This document shows, one piece after another, positions 33,501 through 48,500 of a DNA stretch of 64,000 nucleotides. The stretch is from assembly GCA_023846275.1 (NCBI GenBank), contig CM043869.1:34870737-34934736 (forward strand), in the 5' to 3' direction. The stretch is from Vanilla planifolia. Lineage: Eukaryota > Streptophyta > Magnoliopsida > Asparagales > Orchidaceae. A model generated the notes under the pieces. It did no database searches and was not told the DNA's origin. It worked only from the letters and a program-made list of their open reading frames with translations. The position numbers and the translations under genes are program-made. The first letter of the stretch is position 1. Each line of letters begins with the position of its first letter.

Positions 33501-36500
33501 ACAATATAATGTTATTGGTTTCATTATAATCTTATAAACTTTATTTGTAATTTTGAGCTAGTGATTTCAATCACACAATCAATAAGAAGCATGTCTCCAC
33601 ATTCAGTATAGCTTGTTCAAATCCTATTATTAGCTTCCACATCAATTTCTCCAAATTTAGAGCATAGACTTGGGTTAATATTCCATTCCATTTGATCAAT
33701 TTTAGATGTACTAAGATAGAATCTATTGGATTTTAAAGCCATTCTCCATAAGTTCTCTCTTAATTTTATTAATAAGCGCAATGTCGTTAGTAAAAAGGAT
33801 ACATGACATTTCATCTTGAATCTAGCTAGTAAGAGTATTCATAACTAATGCAAAGAATAAGAACTTAAAAGCTGAGCCTTGATGAAGTTTAATTGCAATA
33901 GGAAAATCTTTAGGCAATTTTCTTTGACTGCATATGCATGTGATTAATTCATTATGCATGCTCTTGATGACTTCAATATATATGTTGCTAACTCTTTTTT
34001 TTATTAATATCTTCCAAAGTACTTTACTTAGTATTCTATCAAATATTTTCTCAAAATCAATTAAAATTAAGTGAAGATTTTTTTTTTGTTCTAAACTTCT
34101 TTGTTAAACCTCTAAGCAAATATATTTAAAATAAGCTAAAATATTTTTGAAATATATTGGTATTATATTATAATATATACTAAATTGCTCTCTTATAGAG
34201 TTATAAAGTATGACTTAGCAACATAATACCCTTATGATTAGCAAATTGTTGAATACCTCCATTATTATAAGCATGTATCAAAGTATTTTTTTTTTTACAC
34301 TTATTTGATATCTTTTTTGTTTTTAAAATAATATTGAATAGCTTAGCAAACAAGGAGATAAATTTTTCCTCTCATATATTTATGTATGTTTATAGGAATT
34401 GCATCTAGTTTTACCGCTTTTTCATATTTCATGTTATTTAATACTTACCTCACTTCCATAATATGAACAAATCATTATGGAGAAAAATTTATTTATTCCT
34501 ATCAAACTACAAAATTTTTTATAAATCAATTATCTTATCATAATCATCATTAAAAAGTCTATGATAATAGTTTGTTTTCTTTACATGATCTATATCTTTA
34601 GTTTTAGTTTTCCTTGCTTTGATGGGTTTGTTTGTATTTTTCTACATCTTTGGTATACAATTTCTTATAGATACCACAATTTCTTATAGAAATCTTTAGA
34701 AGTCACTTTCTTTGTTATTAATTTGTTTTTTTAGCCAATTGATGTGCTAGTTTGTCTTCCATTCTCTATTCTCATATGATCTAACAATTCTTATTATGAC
34801 ATGATTGTTCACTACATTGTCAATCACTTCCTTTTAGGCAAACAACCTTTAATTACAATACCATACCATTTAGATGCAAAAATGCTCCCTTCGCCAGTTT
34901 CGCCAGTCATGTGCTTATTTAGAGATGCATAATTTACTCCATGATAGGACTTATGCATTAGTCATTCAAATCAATCTGAGCCTTAAAACTTCACATGGCT
35001 CAAGATAATTAGTTCGTCAATGGTATTGTGTGCTAGCGATTCCCAACTGTTTAGTCAAGAATTTTCGTACTTAAATATCTTGTTGCACTTACTGTCCTTC
35101 TGCTGCCATTTTTTTGTTTAGAAGCATCCATTACATCTTTCATTGTTTGCCGTACTCAAATTGTTTTCAGGGCATGGAAAATTTGAGTCTCTAGGAGCTC
35201 TTGGAATTTCAGCTATGCTTGTAGGAACTGCAGGTGGTATTGGTTGGCATGCTTTTGAAATACTGCAGGTATATTCATATAGCTTTTTGCTAAAATACAG
35301 GCTACTAGAATTGGCCTTCACAGATTGTGCATCCTACTTTAATAGTTTTCCTGTTTGCAGCACATCAGCCATACGGTTTATGCCTATTCACTTTCAGGGG
35401 CTTTTGGCTTCAACTCCAGACATTGTTAATCATACCCTGGAACATCACCATAATCATAATCAGTATCATGGTGGCCATCATGGATTTGACTTGGATCACC
35501 CTGTCCTGGCTTTGAGCATGACAATTTTATCCATTTCTGTTAAAGAAGGGTATGTAGGATGTTTCTTGGTTGTGAATTCTACTCACATGGTGTTGGAAAA
35601 TTAAAATATTCTTTTAGGGGCTTTTGACTTAAACTACAGATATTGTTAATCATGCCCTGCAACATCACTATATTCATAATTATAGTTATGGTGGCATTGT
35701 GGATTCCACTAGGATCACCCTCTCCAGGTTTTGAGCGTGACAATTTGATCTATTTTCTTAAAGAAGGGTATAAAGTTTGGTATTATTTATAATAAAACAT
35801 GTAGTTGTAGCACTAAATATTTGCATATAGGCTTTTTGAAGGTTTTTATTCTATTTATTTTATTATTTTTTCCTTTTAGAGCAAAAAGCTTCAGGAAAAG
35901 AAATGCTTATACTTGATGAACATAGGCTCTATTGGATAACAAGGAGAGCTGGGGAAAAGGAAGGAAGTGGGCTGATGAAGGCAAATGCATGGCATCATCG
36001 TGCTGATGCCATTTCATCCATTGTTGCTTTAATTGGGGTTGGTAAGAAGTTTAGAATTTGTATGTTAGGTTAACATTCTTTGGCAATTTGCAATTTAAAT
36101 CTGTGAGCAAGTTCTTAATTTTTTTTCCTTTATTATTTGCAAACATGTTTCGTTACTTGATATGTTATTTTTAAATTTCTAATGTCTTTTTTTGGATTGT
36201 GCCATTTTGTTTTTTCAACTCTGTTGTTATCCTGCATGTTAATCACTTCTTCTTTCTTTATGGTTGAGTTTGGTTTCTTGTGCGATTGGCTGAAGGGGAC
36301 AAGTAGGGCTTATTTTAAACGATTATTAGTTTTGATTTATGTTTATAATATGGTCCAAGACTTGCAGATGCTTTAAATCTGTTTAGTTGATAACATTCAT
36401 TTTTAAATCTTGGTGTTTGGGAGTTGGAAGTGGTGTAATTTGGTGGGCATATTTAATACGCTTGAGTATGCTAACTTCAAATATACTCTAGTTCATGGAG

Positions 36501-39500
36501 AGTAGGAGGATATTTTGTGCAGATGGTAGTCATGTCCCTATGTATTTTAAGGTGCATCATTACGATGAAACATTGTGGTTATGCATCTGCCATTGAATAT
36601 TTTAAGTCCCCTTGAAAACAAAGGATCATATATGGTAAGGGCTCACAAAATCAAAAAGAAATTTGTGCAGATGGTAGTCATGTGCCTATATATTTTAAGG
36701 TGCATCATTACGATAAAGCATTAAGGTTGTGCATCTTCATTGAATATTATAAGTTCCCTTGAAAACAATGGGTCATATATAGTAAGGGCTCACAAAATCA
36801 AGAAGAAATCTTGTATAAAATCTTCAAAGAAGGCCTTGGTTATATTAAACACTGAGAGAGTAGTTAAGGCAGGCATGTTAGATGTGTAAGTGTTATTAGA
36901 TAAATGATATGTGAAGCTGGTGTTGATGCAGGACAACGCTGAGCATTTTTTGTTTGCTAAATTGAATATGCCTTGATTGAGATTAGAAAATATATGTCCA
37001 AATGTATGATCAAGTACTCAAAAGTATTCAAAAATGAAAGTTATGAAAGTAAGAAATTTACCTAGAACTTATATTATACATTCAGGATTTGCATCCAATT
37101 TGATCATATATGTTTAAGGATATCATAAAACTATCCAAACCTTGAAAATTTTGCTGTAGGATTGTTTTTGCTAAATCTAAGGTGTCAACTGCATGTGAAT
37201 TGAAAATCCATGAAATTGTTCTCATTCACTTGAAAATTTTTAAAGAAATGCAGAAAACTTGCAAGAAAACTTTGATCAGGTGTAGAGGAAAGCGCTAACA
37301 TGAAATAAAAATGAAGATAAAAGGAATTGTCCTTGTGCTGAGCTGCACAATGGATTTCCTGAGTGTTATGCATAAGGATTTCTAGTGTTGTCGCTTCACA
37401 TATCGAGTCTCATGGTCAGCCATACTCAATCAAAGCAAGCAAAATTTTTCATCTACCAAAAGTATGCTAGGTTTAGAAACTGTAAACCTAGTTATAAGTT
37501 TTCCAAAACAATATTTCCACAACCCCTAATTCAAAGATGATAACAAAATTCAGAATATGATATGCCATTAGTGGATGTTGCCCCATTGAATGATTAGATG
37601 TTGCCCCATTGCATGATTGGTGCATCGCACCAATCATTTAGTCAGAAAGATCGGTCATTTAGTCCAATGATACTTGAAAAATATGGTCTATCGCTATTAT
37701 TTGATCTTATGGATTGACCTTCTAATGTTTGATCAGGTGTTTGATTTTATTGATTGGCTATTTTATTTGATTTGTACTCTATTGAATTCATGAGTTCAAA
37801 TTTTGATCCGACAATACTTCACAACTCGTTCTTCAAACAAATCTAATAAATAATGTACCTGAACATGAAAATATGCAAACAAGTACCTAACATGAAAATA
37901 ACTAACCTATGTGAAACTGAAATTGTTAAATTATGACCGATAAAATACGAGCATCTAGCCATGTCTTTATAATTGGTCAAATGAATTATTAAAGATGGTA
38001 TCTTTGTCTATGACTCTTTTGTCATCTACTAGGCTTAGTTATGTTAGCTTCATTCATCTCTATCAATTCCTTCTGTTTGTGAAATCTCATCCCTGATGAA
38101 TGGTCCAAATTGTATTTGGTCAGCATGTTAGGATTAGTTAGTACTATGGTGGTCTCTGAATTTGGTTTGCCTTCCCAAATGAACAAGACACGTGTGGTAT
38201 CCTTATTTGTATTGTTCAAAATTTAGTTATCTAGTATCTTCAGTATTAGTTTTGGTATATCATAGTGAATAAAGAACTATTGATATTATTATTTTTAGTA
38301 TGCACAATTTGATCATCAAATATCATCTCTACAATTATATGCAAAATTGGAGACACCATGTTCAATAATATATGTAGAAGTAATATTAATATGTAAATTA
38401 TCATTAGCGAGTAGTGTCATAAGTAGGTTCAATACATGAAAAGCCTAAAGGAATTCTTAGTATGGTGTTCTCTTAGAAATGTTAGTATGATCGAAATAAT
38501 CCTTGCCCTTACTCCACGAGAATGACAAAGTAGAGATGTAAAAGGAAAGTCTGTGCTTGCTTGGATTTTTGGTGTATGCTATCAAATAAAAAACATTTAG
38601 CATAAGTGTATTCTCTAATCCTAAGGTATTTTAACTTGTAAGTATTAGATCCTATTCTTTTCAGAATCTAAAATAGCCTTGTTCACCTAACAGCTTATTT
38701 CCCTAATATTCCAGACGACAACCTTTCAAAAATTAAATGAACCATCATCTAATCTTCTATGTCAAGTGTTTGCACTCTTTTTTGTTCAATAACTTTGTTC
38801 TTATAATTTTGATATGAAACATTCATTTTTTATGGACATTTTTAAGCATTTCATGCAAATGCTGTTTTAAGTTTTGTGCAAACTCATTGGTCTTATATCT
38901 AGGCAGTAAAAGCATACAATCAATTGGAAAAAGGAAACTTATGGCCAAAATCTATTTCATTATGGATAAGACATTGAATTGTTTTTAGAATTATTATAAG
39001 CTACTTGTGCTAATGTTATTTTTGAATCCCAATTTGTTTCTTGATCCACCTAAACAAGTTGCTTAAGACTGAACTTACCATTTAAGTTTATCTATCTTTT
39101 TGTTGTGTTTTGATGTAAAATAATTTAGTTCTTTTGAGCTTTTAGGGTTTTTTAAAGGTAACTAGGAAATTTTATGTCCTTATTAGGAATTATTGTTCTT
39201 GGAAAACTATAAAATTTAAAAATCTTTTTAAAATAATTTTTACAATATTTGAAGCATTGTCAATTTTATTTCATTAAATAAAATTTGTCAAATTGGAAAA
39301 TTTATCCACTTCTATCAATATAGAATCATGTCTCCTAAAAGTGAATGGTAAATCTAATATAAAATCCATACTAAGATTTTCTTACAACTTATTATGAATG
39401 AGCAATGTCATGAATGAACTTGTGTTTTCTTTATTTCTTTTAGAAAATTAATAGTTCCTACTATTAATAACAACTCTAATAGTGTGTTTATTTAAATGGT

Positions 39501-42500
39501 ACCATTAATACCTTTTTTTTCTATCCAATTTATGAACTTGTTCTTCCAAAATGTCTTCCCAAATCTCAACTATATATCTCACACATTATGAAATTTTAAA
39601 GGGAAATGCTTTGAATTCAATGTTTATTTTTTTGAAATAAATTATAATCTCTTAAAATATAGTCTTTCAAAAGCTTTGGAGGTTCATTAGATAAGATAGA
39701 ATAAATCTTACAAACAATTTTTAGGATTAATGTAATCATTTTTAACTCTCTCAAATCCAATAGCTTTCACACTTGTATTTATTAAGATAAGTGGTACTCT
39801 ACTCAATGTACCAACAATTTATTATCTCTTTTATTATTTCAAAACAAAAATATATTTTTGAAGAAAAAATTGTTGACTTAACAAGTTTAGGAGATAGTAA
39901 AAATTGAAAATTCATATATATAAGAAGTTGATTATAATATAAATTTTGTGTGACGACTAATGTCTTTAATATCATAAAGATGGCATGATTGAATAAAGTT
40001 CTTTTTTATAATTTGAATAATTTAATTTAGGTTTGGTTGACCTCTCATTAAAATATCATATTAGTAGCATTCTTCATTAAGGACTTGTCCTATACTTATA
40101 CCAGATTACATCACAATAAATTTTAAAAACTTTATTAATATTGGGAAGTTTTAAAATTGATGCATAGTTAATTTATTCTTAGTTAAAAAATTTAGATGCA
40201 ACTTTGGTCCTTTTAAATTTTTTGTTTTTCATGTAATTAGTAATTGTTGCCATTATGATACTAAATATTCAAATATATCTTCATTAAATGTAGTTAATCC
40301 ATAAGGACTTTGAACTTTAATAATTTTAAGTTTTGGCTATATGTGAATTATTTTTAAAATTTTAGTTTTTACTCTAGTTTAATCAATAGATCCTATATAG
40401 CATAAAAATTCACTGATTCTATCATGACAATGCATTTCTTAATTTGAATATGAAATTTATTAGTTTTAAGAATTTCAAATAAAGTCTATAAATGAATTAG
40501 ATGATCAACAAATATTTATTATAAATTAGAATATCATCATAATATAATACAACAAATTTTTTGATATATATAGTCTAAATATTTCTTAATTTGTGTGTTC
40601 AAAAGTCTAAACAGTATTATTGACCATTCTTAAAGGTTTTTAGTTTTAAATGCAATTTTTCACTTATTTTCTTCACTAATTCTAATTTGATTGCCAATTT
40701 TATGCTTGTCGTAACAAAATAATAAGACTGTACACATCATATCTAGCATATTATCTAATGTAGAAATAGAAAATCCATATTTAATAATGATTTATTAATA
40801 GTGTGATTATATTCAGTCTTCAATTTCCATCTTAAGAACTCACAAGATTGGAATAGCACAAGGATTCAATCTTTTGTTAATAAATTCTTTTTAAGTGATT
40901 CCTCAACTTATCTTTACAATTCAACTTGTTTAGTAGGATTAATCCTATAATGAGATAGATTTGGTGGCAATGTGATAAACAAGTAAAAAAATCATTAGGT
41001 CTAACATCCTTACATTTTTCAAACTTCCTAGCTTTTTTAGCTTTTAGACTCCAAAAGCATGAAATAATCTTTCTTAGAACCTTTCTTGTCAATGATATTA
41101 AATTATTTACTTTTTCAACAAGTAAATGTGATACTTTTGGTGTAGAATTAAAGCTAGCCTTGGGTTTCGTAGGGTGCAAAACTATTTTTCTTTCATTTAT
41201 CTTAAAAGCTTAAGTGTTAGCTCTATCATTAAGTGCAGCACATTTGCCAAATATTAAAGGTTTATCTAACAAAATATGACAAAAATTCATGGGTAGAACA
41301 TCCATAAAATCATATAAGAGTAAGAACCAATGGTAGAAGGTAATATCTTTTGGTAATGGGCATAATGGTTTATCCACCCAAGCCAATGTTGGTTTAGCAC
41401 AAAATTTATCCTAGATAGAATAGATTCATATACTATATTTGTGCAACTATCCCCATGTATTACTAACTTACAATACTTCTCCCCATGCTTGAAAATGCAA
41501 TGAAAAATACTAGTGCAAAAAAATCTTTGTTAGGTCATGGTATTGCCAAAATATATCTTATACAAGCATATAATAATTTTCTTTTATATTGCTAAACTTA
41601 AGGAAACATATTATCAACAATAATAAATTTATACTAGATTACATCACAATAAACTTAAAAAACTTTATTAACATGTTAAAGTTTTAATCTTGAAATTTTA
41701 ATAGTGTAGTAGTCAATTAATTCTTAATCAATGAAAAAGATTTAGAAGCATCATGCATCCATTTAAATTTTTCATTCTTCATGCAATCAATAATTGATGT
41801 ATATCTTCTATTAATTCAATTAAACCATAAAAGGATTTGACATCATTAAAATTCATAGTTTTTAGTTATTTTTTAATTGCTTTTAGTTTTTTTATATTTA
41901 CTTTAATTTCATTAATAGGTGCTTTATGTCTTAAAATAATAATTGATTCTATCATGAAAATGCATTTCTTAATTTAAGTATGAAATTGTTTAGTCTTAAA
42001 AATTTCAAATATAGTCTATAAATGAATTAGATGATTAGAAAAATATTCATAATAAATTAACATATTATTATAATATGTTATGACAAATTTTCCAATATAT
42101 ATGATCGGAATATATATCATCATTTTATTAAAAGCACTTGATGTATTCAAAAGTCCAAATGATATTACTAACCATTCTTATAGTCATTTAGTTTTAAATG
42201 CATTGTTTCACCTATTTTTTTTCTTAATCCTAATTTGGTGATAATAAATTCTTAAGTCATCTTAGAAAATGATGAGGCTTTGTACATCATATATATTATA
42301 ACATCTAGTATAGGAGTAGAAAATCTACATTTAATGATTGTTTTATTAATAGCTTGATTATTCATTTACACTCTAATTATTATGTTTCTTTGGCACTAAA
42401 AAGGTTTGAATAGTATAAAAACTCAACCTTTTTGTTATAAATTATTTCTTTAGTGATCCCTTGACTTGGCTTTGTAGTTTACTATGATTCTTTAACTTAC

Positions 42501-45500
42501 CACCAAGCACACAGTTTGCATACTTGGAGCATGGGAAGCGATCCCAAATGTGCACTTTTGCACACTCATAAGCTTTGCAGCAGACAAGTGGGAGTCTTAA
42601 TGCATGTACTACATGGAGAATAAACAAATCAGCATTATAAAAAATGATTGTTATAATAAAATATTATACACAAGTATCTACGAAAAGGGTGAACCCAGGG
42701 ATTTTGGCTTCTTGGTATAAAAGCTCGTTTTCACTCTGTTTTTCTAGTTTTCTCTGCTATGTAGCTTTAATTCTATTGTACTTAACTTTGAAGTAAAATT
42801 GTCGAGAAGTCTTAGAACAAGTTTTCTTACAAACAGATCAATCATTGAGTTAGGTAAGGTGTAGAGCTATCTTTCTTTCATTTATATTAAAAACTTGAGT
42901 GTTAACTCTATTGTTATGTGCAACATCCCAGTCAAATAATTAAGTTTCACCTAATGAAATATGACAGACATCCATGGGTAAAATATCACATCAGATCATA
43001 TTAGACTAACAAGTAATGATAAAATATAATAATTATTTTTGGATAATGCATATTGTAGTTTATCCACCCAAGCTACCTTATAAGATTAAGAATATTGGTC
43101 TACCTTAAAATTTATCTTAGTAAGAATAGTTTCATATTAGATTTGTGCTATTAGTAATAACAAATATGCAATGATTTTCTTCTAAATCATTATACTCATT
43201 TCCTTTTAAGAAGCACATTGTCAATAGTAGTCAATTTATACCAGATTACATCACAAAAAATTTTAATAATTTTAAATAAAAAATTTTAAAAACTAGTATA
43301 GTAGTTAATTACCTTTAATCAAGTAAAAAGATTTAGATTGAACTTTTGTTTATTTAAATTCTTTGTTCTTCATATTATCAATAATTGGTGTGATAATAAT
43401 ACTAAAGATCCTAATAAATCTTTTATAAAATGTAGTTAAACCATAAAAACTTCGAACTTTAGGAATATTGTTAGGTTTTGGCTATTTTTGAATTATTTCT
43501 AATTTCTTAGTATTTTCTTTAATTCATCAATAGATATTACATATTCTAAAAATATTATTGATTTTATCATGAAAATACATCTATTAATTTGAATAAGAAA
43601 TTTTTTAATCCTAAGAATTTCAAACATTGTCCATAAATGAATTAGATGATCAACAAACATCTATTATACATTAGAATATCATTATAATATAATGCATCAA
43701 ATTTTCCAATACTTATGACATGAAAAATGTATTATCTTTCCTTTAGAAGTGTTGACACATTTAAAAGTCTAAATGATATTACCAACAATTCTTAATGTCT
43801 ATTAGTTTTAAATACAATTTTTCATTCATTTTTTCCCAAATACTAATTTGTTGAAAACCAATTTTGATGTCTCGAGTTTGTCTTAGATAGTAATGAGGCT
43901 GAACATATCATATCTAGCATATCGTCTAGTTTAGAAATAGAAAATCTATATTTAATAGTAATTTATAAATGACTTATCACATTCTCCAATTATTATCTTT
44001 CTTGGGCTCTAAAAAGATTGGAACAGCTTAAGGACTCAATCTTTTTCTTATGATTCCTTGGCTAGTCTTTGTAGTTCAGCATGTTCACTAGGATTTATCC
44101 TATACAGAGATAAATTTGGTTGGGAAGATTTGGAAGTTAAATCTATAGCATCTTGTATATCATGTAGAGGTGGTAACCGAGTATGAAATCATTAGGTCTA
44201 AGGCTCCTAAAGCATGAAGTGATCTTTTTCAAATCCTTATCAATTATATTGAAATTTTTACATTTTTCTACAAAAAGATAGGATACTTTTGGTGGAGCAA
44301 TAAAAGAATCATTGGGCTTAGCGAGCTACAAAACTATCTTTCTTTCATTCATTTTAGAAGCTTGAGTTAACTCTAATATTATGTGTGACATCTCATTGAA
44401 ATAATTAAAGATGTGCTTACTTTTGATGTGGATAAATAATTCAAATGATTTCAATATTTGATGTGCTATTATACATTTGATTGGGATAGTGATTTCCATA
44501 TTGATACAATTCCCTTCTAGATTAGGTAATATGCTCTTTTTCATGGACCCCTCTATCAATCAATTAATGCAGTTCTTTCATATACTTAGCAACAATTATA
44601 TTTTCTTGTTTTAAAGTAGTCTAAATATTCTAATCTGTGATCTTGATGATAACTAGGAATATAGTAGTTATTAAGGATTGTAATGATGTCATCCAAGGAA
44701 ATTAAAAGTTAAAGATCTAGTCCCCATTTATGCATTCTTTGGCTATCTTGAAAACTCTTAACACTTCCATTCAATTTAATTTGGGTAATCTTACTGATCT
44801 TTTATTAAACATCTCATTACTTGTCAAAGTAGTGCTTTATATCTACCAAACAATCATTAAAATTTTTAGCATGTAAGATTCTGTCAGTTGTGGTTTTAAT
44901 TTTAACTTTTGTAGTAATATCATCTTTTCTTTCAATAGGTGCATGGCTATCTGTATGAGATCTAGGTCTATTATACAAATCAACCTTGGCTAGAGAAGGA
45001 AGATGAATAGGTTCAAAATGCTACATTTAGAGAATTTATTTTAGTAAGTATGAAAAATTAGTCAGTTCTGTAAGGTGATCTTATTGTGCATTCATTTTTC
45101 TGTTAAATTTTACTGTTTCTTCAGTTTCTAGTCTAGCCACTTGAATTAGTTTCAGCCATTGATTACTATGTTAATGTTGTGGACTTGTATACCTTTATGA
45201 GTAGTCATGCTAGCAATCAATGGAAAAAAAGAAACCCTATTCCAATCTAGTATAGAAATACTGTAAAATTGTGATCTGGTACAAAAATAATGAGCAAGAT
45301 GATATGGAGATTGTGTCTTTTGTACATGGATTATGCCTAGATTTAAATTAGAAAACGGATGTGCAAATGTATGATCCAGTGGTTAAAGTATTCTATAAAA
45401 AATATAAAGTATGAAAATCATAAATTTACTAACAACTCAGAGTACACATTCAAGGCTAGCATTCAACTTGTTCAAATTCATTTAAGAAATTAGGAAAAAA

Positions 45501-48500
45501 ATCTAGAACTTAAGAATTTCTCTTTGTGATTGCAATTCTATTCGGATTCATGTGATCTATAAAATGCCAATCGCCAATCGCCAATGAATAAAAAAGCCTT
45601 GAAACTGTTTGCATTCACATAAAGGTTTTGAAAGCAACATTGAAAATTTGCTAGGAAGCTTCAATTGAATGTAGGGGAAAACACTAAAAGGAAATATAGA
45701 TAAAGAAGATAAAGAAAATTGTTCTTTTGTCTCACAAGGGTCATTTGCAAGTCTCACACAAGGATTTCCAGCTATGTCTCTCACATCGAGTCTGACAAGC
45801 AACAACCATCATTGTAGGAAAGAAAAAAATTTCATCCAGTAATCGCATGAAAGGGTCATTAACCCTAACGCCTATATAAGGTACCCAAAACAATGTCTAT
45901 TACGTCTAATTCAAAGAAAATTGCAAAATTGGGAGTTTTGATACACCATGATTGGATGCTGCCCTATTGAATGTTGGCAATTTGAACGGTTAGTCCAATC
46001 AACTAGGGTGAAATGGTTCTTTGTAGCCATTGTCATATTTGAGGTATTGGATATGTGGTCTAATGGAACTTAAAAGGTGCTCTGTTGTGCCATTGTCTGG
46101 TCCAAGGGATTGGTTATCAAATGTTTGATGAAAAGTCCAATTAACTAGCGATTGGTTGTCTGATTTTTTTCTTAGCAGAATTATTGAGTTCAGATTTTGA
46201 ACCAACAGTACATCACACCTGTTCCTCTAGGCCAATCTTATAAATAATACACCAAGATGCAAATAATGTTTTCACATGAAAAAACTAATCGAAGCACTGA
46301 AATTGATAAAATACGAATAATCAAATATGGGCATCAGACTATGCCATTGTAATTTGGTTGAATTAACTGTTAAAGGTAGTGTCCTCTTCTCTGATTCTTC
46401 TGTCTTTCGGTAAGCTCATCCCTGTCAACTCTCTTTGCCATGCCTTCATGCAAACTCATAAAAGTTAATTACCTGTCTTGTCCATGTATCAAATAGTTAG
46501 AGTCTTCCATTAGCACACTGTTAACCGTTGCTGAAAATATTATTTGAGAATACTTAAATTTTGGTTTCTCTATTATGCATGCTGTCAGTCCTTTTTTCTA
46601 AGAATAAGGTTAAATTGAGCACCTGATCCAGTTTATAAAGGATTGTCATTATAATCCCTAATCTCTAATCCTTAATCCCTGTCTTGTCTATGTATCAAAT
46701 ATTTGAGTCTCCGGTTAGCACACTGTTAATCATTGCTGAAAATATTGTTTGAGAATACTTAAATTTTGCTTCTACTCTATTGTGCATGCTGTCAGCCCTT
46801 TTTTCTAAGAATAAGGTTAAATTGAGCACCTGATCCAGTTTATAAAGGATTGCTATTATAAATTATAAAAAGGAAGCAAAAACATGCTTATTAGTAAATT
46901 TATTTTGAATTTTAATTACAAGTATGTTTAGAGCTGAATTGCTGACGATAATCTCATCTTAATTGTCTTTAATATTTGCATTATAAGGGCATTCTCTTTA
47001 GACAAAAAGCTACAGCATGAATGGAGTTCAAAGAAGGGTTATACCCAAAGAGTCTATCCTATTTATGCTTGCATCATGTAAGAGTTTTTTTTTTTTTTCA
47101 TATCACACTGAAACTAAGTCAATTCTGTAGGCTTGAACTATCAACAAAAAAAAAAGTCAATTTTGTAGTTTACCTGTGAAAAATTTTCCTGGCCAATTAT
47201 TCATTTTGTGGGCTTCATCTTATGGTATTACAAGAGCCCTTATTTTTCTTGTGCACCTTTTTTATCTATGTTTGCTTGTCACATGCATCTCTTGAATTTT
47301 ATGCTTGCTATTGCAATTTCTCTCCTTTGCTTCACTGTGAAAATGTGCTAGACTGTTTTATATAGAGGACTCGTTGACAAGCTTTTTCAATGCTCATGTT
47401 GCCTACAACATCTTTTAAACGGCAAGGTGAAGGTATATTTGTTGACTTATTCACTTTATTGTAGGGGGATCATTGTTAGGAATCCCATTCGTAGATCCTC
47501 TTGCTGGACTTGTTGTGTCAGGCATGATTATGAAAGCTGGAATTGAAGCTGGCTATCAGAGGTAATGATTTGTTTTTGTTATTGTCAAAAGCTTGTTGCC
47601 TTAAAATTGGTCCGGATTTGTGGTGCATGGTTTTTAGTTGGCTCATGAAGTGTTTTTTTTTTTTTTTTTTTCTATTTTGAGAAGGAATGATCTGGGTAGC
47701 CCAGCTAAGGCTTTGAGTCAGCTTGATTAGTGCCAAAAACAAATCCACTCATTCAGTGATCATTGAATGTCTAACTGGAATAATATGCTTACTTTCTGTT
47801 AACTGGTCCAAAGTAAACCAAGTGATCATTCACTCAGTTTCTAGTCCATTGGTGGTTTGGTGCCTAAAAATCTATTGTTGATAACGATCTCCCCTAATTT
47901 TTTGCATGCTGATTCAGTGTCATGGAATTAGTTGATGCTGGTGCCCCTTCATCAATTTTAATGCCAATTAGAGAGACGATTACTCAAGTTGAAGGCGTAA
48001 TGGTAAGTGTTAAATATTCCTGCATATTTTATTTTTGAAGTGCACTGTTAATCACTTGTACTAGTGTGCATGCAATACTCATCGTTAGGGATCTATTTCA
48101 TTAGTCTTGAACATGTTTAAGCTTTTGGTCAGAGTTATTGGCATTTGCCAACTATTGATGATTCATTATGGTGCTCTTTTACCATTTCCCATTTTCTTTC
48201 AATAAAATGCTTATCAACCATCTTCTATGATGTTTATATCAAATATATTGCTACCCACTTGATGCTTTTATTTGTTTTATGATTGATAAAATTTCCTTAA
48301 AACAATTTCGTGTTGCATTCCTTTTGTAGAATTTTACCCTACAAGTTCTAGATATTCTTCTAGTTGTACAAATGTTTGGGAGTTTTTGTTTGCAGAGTAA
48401 TAAATCTCATTGAAGGAGGTCAAGTATAGGGGTGGGAACTTGTCTTTCCAAGTGCATAGGAGGGATCCTCCATTCTAGAAACTCGTGTAACTTGGGGTTC

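Larger units (their letters stand above)
36965..46420 (-). mobile_element. Decayed antisense Ty3/gypsy element in intron 5, with triplicated RT region
   Basis: Between two long direct repeats the minus strand shows gypsy coding remnants. From right to left: probable gag (about 44600-45270); three tandem copies of an RT/RNase H segment (40095-44600); and integrase pieces near 38560-39200 ([35 protein letters not shown]), which resemble chromovirus integrase. A primer-binding-site-like sequence lies next to the right repeat. No frame is intact. It makes up most of the 11.4-kb intron. Confidence 0.65.

Noticed and set aside
35143..35604. A single 153-residue gene
   Set aside because: It is exons 3 and 4 of the transporter read through the stop-free intron 3; flanking parts are intron.
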